Shown: positions 30,377-36,211 of the stretch, piece by piece | How the letters are laid out: each line of letters opens with the position of its first letter | Position numbering within the stretch: the stretch's first letter is position 1 | Source: Novosphingobium sp. | Lineage (GTDB): Bacteria; Pseudomonadota; Alphaproteobacteria; Sphingomonadales; Sphingomonadaceae | DNA: 36,211 bases | Reading direction: 5' to 3' | NCBI GenBank assembly: GCA_029247785.1 | Contig: JAQWKP010000215.1 | Coordinates: forward strand, 1 to 36,211 | Program-made: the position numbers and the translations under genes | The notes under the pieces: model-generated | The model's database searches: none | Told to the model about the DNA's origin: nothing | What the model saw: the letters and a program-made list of their open reading frames with translations, nothing else

Positions 30377-30391
30377 GAACGAATGCAGAAC
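30377..30391 (-). promoter_or_regulatory. LexA (SOS) box GTTC-N7-GTTC upstream of lexA
   Basis: Plus strand GAAC GAATGCA GAAC = reverse complement of the alphaproteobacterial SOS consensus GTTCN7GTTC. Confidence 0.92.
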
Positions 30392-30415
30392 AAGTAAGCA
30401 ACGAAATTGAGAACG

Positions 30416-31633
30416 TCAAGCGATTCCGCCATTTTCCAACAAGAACACCGATACTTCATCACCAACCATAGCTTCAGGGACGCCCGCGTGGCGGTCTATC
30501 AGTACGTTGCTTGCCGCTAAAGCTGCCAGCGCGCCACTGTCCTGAACTTGTTGAGGGCTAGCCGAACTGCCGTCCCAAGTTGCGCGAACGAACGTACGGC
30601 GTGAGCCATTTGCTGCAAGTGGTGCCCCCAATAATGTGGAGAATTGTCGTGGCAAGGGATCTGCCGCTCCCAGAATTGACCGAAGTAATGGAAGCAGGAA
30701 GAGATACGCTGTGACGTGGCTCGAGACCGGATTGCCAGGCAGACCAAGCACAATCTGTCTTCCCCTTGATCTTTCGCGCGTAGCCACGAGCAAGGGCTTG
30801 CCCGGCTTGATCGCCACGCGCCAGAAGTTGATCGTCGCGCCCCATGCCTCCAGAGCTGGTCTGATCAGGTCGTGGTCACCCACCGAGGCACCACCGCTGG
30901 TAACGACAACATCGGCGTCTTCGGCCCGGGCCAGTACATTGCCGAGCTGCTCCATGGTATCGCCAACCGGTCCTAGACGTTCGGCACCGCAAGATAGAGT
31001 GCGCACCATCGCTGCTAACATGGCTCCGTTACTAGCCGGGATCTGGTGCGGCTCACAACAATCCGCGTCGGAGGCAAGTTCATCCCCACTATCAATAACA
31101 GCGACTTTTGGGCTTCGTCTGACAGGGAGGTGCTTGTGCCCGGACGAAATAGCGAGTGCCGCCTGGGCCGCGCCTATCCGGCCCCCGGCGGGCAGCACCT
31201 GCTTACCTACTTTAAAATCCATGCCCTCGCGGCGGACATGCCGGTCTTGTGGCTGCGGGCCATCACCGCTCAGTTCGATCCGACCGTTATCCCTAGCGAT
31301 GTCCTCTTGGAGAATGACCGCATCGCCGCATTCCGGCATGACAGCGCCAGTTGCAATTCGCACTGCCTGACCGGGCTGGATTTTCCCAATAAAGGGATGA
31401 CCTGCCGCGCTTTCGCCAATAATCTGCCACGGACCCGTCACATCGTCGATCCGAACAGCGTAGCCGTCCATGGCCGACAGATCGAGGGCGGGTTGAGTGC
31501 GGCGGGCTGTCAGCGGTTCGGCAAGGTATCGACCTAGAGACCCTTCGATATCGACATGCTCGATCGGCTGCAGATCAGCGAGCGCCAGCAAGCGCGCCTG
31601 CGCCTCTTCGAGGGGAATGGGCGGCTGCTTCAC
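30416..31633 (-). CDS. moeA: Molybdopterin molybdenumtransferase MoeA (probable GTG start overlapping moaC stop)
   Basis: [72 protein letters not shown]. Confidence 0.95.
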   Translation of the reverse strand: MKQPPIPLEEAQARLLALADLQPIEHVDIEGSLGRYLAEPLTARRTQPALDLSAMDGYAVRIDDVTGPWQIIGESAAGHPFIGKIQPGQAVRIATGAVMPECGDAVILQEDIARDNGRIELSGDGPQPQDRHVRREGMDFKVGKQVLPAGGRIGAAQAALAISSGHKHLPVRRSPKVAVIDSGDELASDADCCEPHQIPASNGAMLAAMVRTLSCGAERLGPVGDTMEQLGNVLARAEDADVVVTSGGASVGDHDLIRPALEAWGATINFWRVAIKPGKPLLVATRERSRGRQIVLGLPGNPVSSHVTAYLFLLPLLRSILGAADPLPRQFSTLLGAPLAANGSRRTFVRATWDGSSASPQQVQDSGALAALAASNVLIDRHAGVPEAMVGDEVSVFLLENGGIA

Positions 31634-32115
31634 TGACTCGTCTGCTCCCCCGCGCGCCATGTTCCAGATTTGCCACCGCGCTTTTCGAGCAGCCGGACAT
31701 CTTCGATGATCATGCCCTTGTCGAGCGCTTTGGCCATGTCATAGATCGTCACCAAGGCGAGGGACGTAGCTGTGATAGCTTCCATTTCTACGCCCGTCTT
31801 GCCGGTTAGCGATGCCGTGGCGGTGACTCGGATTGCGTCGTCCTCAAAGGCGAAATCGACCGTAACCGCATCAAGCGCAAGCGGATGGCATAGGGGAATT
31901 AGCTCGGCAGTTCGCTTCGCGGCCATGATCCCGGCGATGCGGGCGGTTGCCAGAACGTCGCCCTTGGGTGCGTTGCCCGCGCGGATGGCAGCAAGTGTCT
32001 CACAATTCATGCGGATCCGTCCCGAAGCTTTCGCAACGCGAGCTGATGCGGGTTTGTTACCGACATCAACCATCCGCGCATGTCCCTCATCGTCAATATG
32101 TGTGAGCTTGTTCAT
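31630..32115 (-). CDS. moaC: Cyclic pyranopterin monophosphate synthase MoaC
   Basis: [83 protein letters not shown]; start trimmed from ORF start 32331. Confidence 0.95.
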   Translation of the reverse strand: MNKLTHIDDEGHARMVDVGNKPASARVAKASGRIRMNCETLAAIRAGNAPKGDVLATARIAGIMAAKRTAELIPLCHPLALDAVTVDFAFEDDAIRVTATASLTGKTGVEMEAITATSLALVTIYDMAKALDKGMIIEDVRLLEKRGGKSGTWRAGEQTSQ

Positions 32116-32319
32116 GGTGAATCGGCTTCTCCTCGGCGTCTTGCGCTTATCCCTGTAGTTGCCACAGCCGAACGGGGAAAATCCAGCCCGTTGCGGGCAA
32201 ACCTGCATGGGAAGGATAAAATCGGTTGAAACCGGAGAACTGGACCTCGTGGCTGCATTGTATTCACGATATGCTTCGCTGACCGACGAGGCATCCGGCG
32301 CGCTCACGGAGGGCGGATC

Positions 32320-33411
32320 ATGGAACAACACAAGAGCAGCGGATTTCGGCTTGAGGATGGCGGCCTTCTCGGTCTTGTCATTCTCGTTTCGCTGGCGTTT
32401 GCGTGGCTAGTCATGCCCTTTTTCGGGGCGATCCTGTGGGGATTGATAGCAGCTATTCTGTGTGCGCCAGTCTATAGCGATATTGTCGTGAGGACGGGGG
32501 GAAGGCGCAATCTGGCAGCTTCTCTTACCTTGGTACTGATAGTCGCACTTGTAATCTTCCCCGCAATCCTTCTCGGAGTCAGCCTGGTGCAGGAAGCAGC
32601 GCAACTCTATGCGCGCCTGCAGTCGGGCGACATCGATATCGCCAAATTCTTCATCCAGCTTCAGAAATCCTTGCCGCCTTGGGCCCTGGAGATGGTTAGT
32701 TCATCTGGTCTAACTGAATTCGAGACAGCTCGCGACATGTTGGGTAACAGTGTTGCCTCGATCCTGCAGAGCATCGCTTCGCGGGCCTTGTGGTTCGGCC
32801 AGGGCGCATTGCAACTGCTCGCGGCCCTCGGGATAATGCTTTATCTCACGTTCTTCCTGTTACGCGATGGTGAGCAACTTTCCGCAAAAGTACGGCGGGC
32901 GATGCCGCTTGATGCCAAGCTTCGTGACCGCCTTATCGATCATTTCATCGTAGTAATCCGGGCGACGATGAGAGGCACTGTGGTTGTGGCGATCCTGCAA
33001 GGCCTGGTCGGCGGAATCATTTTCTGGCTTCTGGGTATCGATGCTGCGGTCCTGTGGGGACTGCTTATGGCGCTGTTCTCGCTTGTCCCTGCCGTCGGCA
33101 CCGGGATCGTCTGGGTGCCGGTGGCGATCTATCTGCTTGCCACGGGTTCAATCCTGGAAGGCGTTGTCCTCGTCTTTTGCGGGCTTTTCGTAATCGGACT
33201 GATAGACAATGTTCTGAGACCGATCTTGGTGGGTCATGAGGCACGTTTGCCAGAATTTGTCGTGCTGATAGCAACTCTGGCGGGGTTGAACCTGATGGGG
33301 CTGACCGGGGTCGTCGTCGGTCCAATCATTGCAGCCCTATTCATGGCGATCTGGACCATCGTTGGAGAGCGGCATAACCCCCAGAACGTGATTGAGCCAG
33401 ATACAAGCTAG
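32320..33411 (+). CDS. AI-2E family transporter (UPF0118/PerM-like)
   Basis: Multi-TM protein; [102 protein letters not shown]. Confidence 0.92.
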   Translation: MEQHKSSGFRLEDGGLLGLVILVSLAFAWLVMPFFGAILWGLIAAILCAPVYSDIVVRTGGRRNLAASLTLVLIVALVIFPAILLGVSLVQEAAQLYARLQSGDIDIAKFFIQLQKSLPPWALEMVSSSGLTEFETARDMLGNSVASILQSIASRALWFGQGALQLLAALGIMLYLTFFLLRDGEQLSAKVRRAMPLDAKLRDRLIDHFIVVIRATMRGTVVVAILQGLVGGIIFWLLGIDAAVLWGLLMALFSLVPAVGTGIVWVPVAIYLLATGSILEGVVLVFCGLFVIGLIDNVLRPILVGHEARLPEFVVLIATLAGLNLMGLTGVVVGPIIAALFMAIWTIVGERHNPQNVIEPDTS

Positions 33412-34196
33412 CTGGTGAGGAGTTGGCGCGTTGCTGCTTCAACGTCATTCTGCCGCATCAGGCTTTCGCCGACGAGAAAGCTGCGGACGCCGCAATGTGA
33501 TAGCCGGTTGAGGTCATCATGGTTGGCGATGCCGCTTTCGCTCACCAGCAGCGTTCCTTGCGGTGCAAGTGGGGCGAGAAGCTCGGTAACGCCAAGATCA
33601 GTCACGAAGCGCTTGAGATCGCGATTGTTGACGCCAATCAGCCGCGATTTGAGGCTCGCCGCACGCTCCATTTCAGCCTCATTGTGGACTTCGACGAGCA
33701 CGTCCATGCTGCGTTCCAGGGCAGCTGCCTCGATTTCGGCCATTAGCGCATCATCCATTGCGGCGACGATGAGGAGGATGGCGTCCGCGCCGATCGCGCG
33801 AGATTCGGCGACCTGCCAGGGATCAACCATAAAGTCTTTACGCAGCACAGGAAGTGAGCAAGCCGAGCGAGCGGCAACGAGGTAATCCTCGTGGCCCTGG
33901 AAATAGGGCGCGTCCGTCAGCACGGAGAGGCAGGCTGCGCCACCTGCTTCATAGGCCTGGGCATGAGCGACCGGATCGAAATCGGCTCGGATCAAACCCT
34001 TGGAGGGTGAGGCTTTCTTTATCTCTGCGATCAGCGCGAAACCAGTATCCGCCCTGGCCTTCAACGCCGCGCGAAATCCGCGTGGAGCGGAGTGCCGGGC
34101 AGCGTCATGATCCAAAGCAGTGACTGAGCGCTCGGCTCGGCGCGCACCAACTTCCTCGCGCTTGGTGTCGCAGATTTCGGCTAGCTTGTCAGTCAT
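33408..34196 (-). CDS. trpC: Indole-3-glycerol phosphate synthase
   Basis: [85 protein letters not shown] start overlap with trpD stop. Confidence 0.97.
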   Translation of the reverse strand: MTDKLAEICDTKREEVGARRAERSVTALDHDAARHSAPRGFRAALKARADTGFALIAEIKKASPSKGLIRADFDPVAHAQAYEAGGAACLSVLTDAPYFQGHEDYLVAARSACSLPVLRKDFMVDPWQVAESRAIGADAILLIVAAMDDALMAEIEAAALERSMDVLVEVHNEAEMERAASLKSRLIGVNNRDLKRFVTDLGVTELLAPLAPQGTLLVSESGIANHDDLNRLSHCGVRSFLVGESLMRQNDVEAATRQLLTS

Positions 34197-35158
34197 CTGC
34201 AGGATTGGATCCAACAGTCTAGCAGCGCGTTGGCGAGCCCTTTGTCGATCACTTCTGCGGCGTCCTCGGCACCATCGCGTAGGTCACTGGCCTCACCGGC
34301 AATGATCAGGGCGGCTGCCGAATTGAGCAGCACCGCATCGCGATATGCGCCTTGCTCACCAAGCAACATACGCCGTAGCGCAGCAGCGTTATAAGCAGCA
34401 TCGCCGCCCCGCAGTTCGTCGAGCGGATGGCTGGCAAGCGCGGCATCGCCTGGGGTCACACGATCGCCGAGATTGGGGACGTTGATGGTTGCGATCCGGC
34501 TCGGTCCTTCGATCGACAGTTCGTCCAGGCCTTCTTCGCCTGAAGCGATCAGCGCCGCTTCGGTGTTAAGCAGTTCCATGGCATCGCGGTACAGTGACAC
34601 AAGGTCAGGCGAGGCAACGCCAACCAACTGACGTTTGACGCCAGCCGGATTGGCCAGAGGTCCGATCAGATTGAAGATCGTGCGCCGTCCGAGTTTCTTT
34701 CGGATCGGCATGACATGCTTCATCGCTGGGTGGTGCGCCTGGGCAAACAGGAAGGCAATTCCGATATCGACCAGCGTCTGTTCAGCGAACTCACTGGCCT
34801 TCGCGAGATCCAGCCCAAGCGCTTCGAGAGTGTCGGCGCCGCCCGCCTTGCTCGACGCGGCGCGGTTGCCATGCTTGGCGACAGGAACCCCGCAGGCGGC
34901 AATAACGATGGCTACTGCAGTAGAGACGTTGAGGCTATGCTGCCCGTCTCCGCCTGTCCCGCAGACATCGATTGCATTGGCAGGAGCTGAAATGCGCTGC
35001 ATACGCGCACGCATCGCCAGAGCCGCTCCGGCGATGTCCTCCGCAGTCTCGCCCCTGTCGGCGAGGTCTAAGAGTACCTTTTCAATCTCAGATTCTGCCA
35101 TACCGCCCTCAAGCATACGTCCGAACAGAGCTTCGCTGCTGGCGATCGCATCACTCAT
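34193..35158 (-). CDS. trpD: Anthranilate phosphoribosyltransferase
   Basis: [52 protein letters not shown]. Confidence 0.97.
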   Translation of the reverse strand: MSDAIASSEALFGRMLEGGMAESEIEKVLLDLADRGETAEDIAGAALAMRARMQRISAPANAIDVCGTGGDGQHSLNVSTAVAIVIAACGVPVAKHGNRAASSKAGGADTLEALGLDLAKASEFAEQTLVDIGIAFLFAQAHHPAMKHVMPIRKKLGRRTIFNLIGPLANPAGVKRQLVGVASPDLVSLYRDAMELLNTEAALIASGEEGLDELSIEGPSRIATINVPNLGDRVTPGDAALASHPLDELRGGDAAYNAAALRRMLLGEQGAYRDAVLLNSAAALIIAGEASDLRDGAEDAAEVIDKGLANALLDCWIQSCR

Positions 35159-35739
35159 GCCGGTATCCTTGCTTCAATCCCGCAAACTTCCATAAAATTG
35201 GCAAGCAGCGCGTGGCCATATTCGGTGGCGATGCTTTCCGGGTGGAATTGCACGCCGTGGATTGGCAGGCATTCGTGGTGAAAGCCCATGACATGGCCGT
35301 CATCTGACGTCGCATTGACGATTAACTCTGCCGGAATCTCTTCAACTACCAGCGAATGATAGCGTGTCGCGGTGAACGGCGAAGGGAGACCCGCGAAGAG
35401 TCCGCTGCTGTCATGGCTGAGCGCCGAGGTCTTACCATGCATCAGCCCACCGCGCACGACCTTGCCGCCAAAATGCTGACCGATTGCCTGATGGCCAAGG
35501 CACACACCCAGCAAAGGTTTTTCAGCATCTGCACAAGCGGCGACGAGATCGAGGCTGATGCCGGCTTTGTTAGGCGTGCAAGGCCCAGGCGAAATTAGCA
35601 GGCCCTTCGCGTCACCGGAGACAGCCTGAACCGCCGAAATCGCGTCATTGCGTACAACTTCTACCTCGGCCCCGAGTTCCATCAGATAATGGACGAGGTT
35701 GAAAGTGAAGCTGTCGTAATTGTCGATGACGAGTATCAT
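35155..35739 (-). CDS. trpG: Anthranilate synthase component II (glutamine amidotransferase)
   Basis: MILVIDNYDSFTFNLVHYLMELGAEVEVVRND, LISPGPCTPNKAGIS, LLGVCLGHQAIGQHFGGKVVR, VQFHPESI. Confidence 0.97.
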   Translation of the reverse strand: MILVIDNYDSFTFNLVHYLMELGAEVEVVRNDAISAVQAVSGDAKGLLISPGPCTPNKAGISLDLVAACADAEKPLLGVCLGHQAIGQHFGGKVVRGGLMHGKTSALSHDSSGLFAGLPSPFTATRYHSLVVEEIPAELIVNATSDDGHVMGFHHECLPIHGVQFHPESIATEYGHALLANFMEVCGIEARIPA

Positions 35740-35746
35740 GTCGGCC

Positions 35747-36211
35747 TCACTGCCCGAATCCCGGTTCGCCCGCTACTTTTACCGCCTCGCGCGCCGCTGC
35801 AATCAGAGCGCTGGCTTTGGCTTCGCATTCGCGCTGTTCGTATTCAGGATCGGAATCAGCGACGATGCCGGCACCGGCCTGAACATGGAGCACACCATCC
35901 TTGAGCACGCCGGTTCGTAGCACAATGCAGCTGTCGACTGAGCCGTCTGGCGCGAAATAGCCAACGCCGCCAGCGTAGGCGCCGCGCGTTTCGGGCTCTA
36001 GCTCGGCGATTATCTCGCAGGCCCTGACCTTGGGCGCGCCGCTGACAGTTCCGGCCGGAAAACCAGCGAAGACCGCGTCGATGGCATCGTGCTTGTCCGC
36101 ATCAAGCCTGCCTTCGACATTGGAGACGATATGCATGACATGGCTGTAACGCTCAATGTCGTAGCTCTCGGTGACATGGACGCTGTTGGCAGACGCGACC
36201 CGGCCGACATC
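35747..36211 (-). CDS. trpE: Anthranilate synthase component I (C-terminal part; 5' end outside window)
   Basis: Frame open to window edge: DVGRVASANSVHVTESYDIERYSHVMHIVSNVEGRL...VFAGFPAGTVSGAPKVRACEIIAELEPETRGAYAGGVGYF. Confidence 0.96.
   Translation of the reverse strand, partial: DVGRVASANSVHVTESYDIERYSHVMHIVSNVEGRLDADKHDAIDAVFAGFPAGTVSGAPKVRACEIIAELEPETRGAYAGGVGYFAPDGSVDSCIVLRTGVLKDGVLHVQAGAGIVADSDPEYEQRECEAKASALIAAAREAVKVAGEPGFGQ

Noticed and set aside
1-36211. CRISPR arrays, tRNA/rRNA genes, transposases, integrases, prophage genes
   Set aside because: Scanned by eye; no direct-repeat arrays, tRNA-like T-loop contexts or mobile-element proteins found.

Overview
This is a contiguous, gene-dense, GC-rich alphaproteobacterial chromosomal segment. 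The gene order and protein style look like Sphingomonadales/Erythrobacteraceae (inference). From left to right it contains: (i) a respiratory complex I operon, nuoB(partial)-C-D-E-F-[small secreted ORF]-G-H-I-J-K-L-M-N, running with 1-4 bp overlaps into birA, coaX, rnj (RNase J) and a DUF1467-like gene; (ii) a 7 kb block of poorly characterised genes at 17504-24602: a 1002-aa bitopic coiled-coil protein on the minus strand and, divergently, an Hpt-like protein, a nucleotidyltransferase-like/membrane fusion, a helical protein of unknown family, and a histidine-kinase-like protein; (iii) gltX-gltA on the minus strand, comEC, lexA with a perfect GTTC-N7-GTTC SOS box, moeA and moaC; (iv) an AI-2E family permease and the trpE(partial)-G-D-C cluster on the minus strand. 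The most interesting signal is block (ii). Both phosphotransfer proteins have lost the phospho-accepting histidine while keeping the surrounding fold motifs (Hpt HxLKG reads MRLKG; DHp HELRTP reads PVLRQP). They sit next to a coiled-coil protein with TipN-like architecture. Both promoter regions carry near-consensus CtrA-like boxes (TTAA-N7-TTAAC). I propose this as a candidate non-canonical, histidine-less polarity/cell-cycle signalling module. No CRISPR, tRNA, rRNA or transposon was seen.
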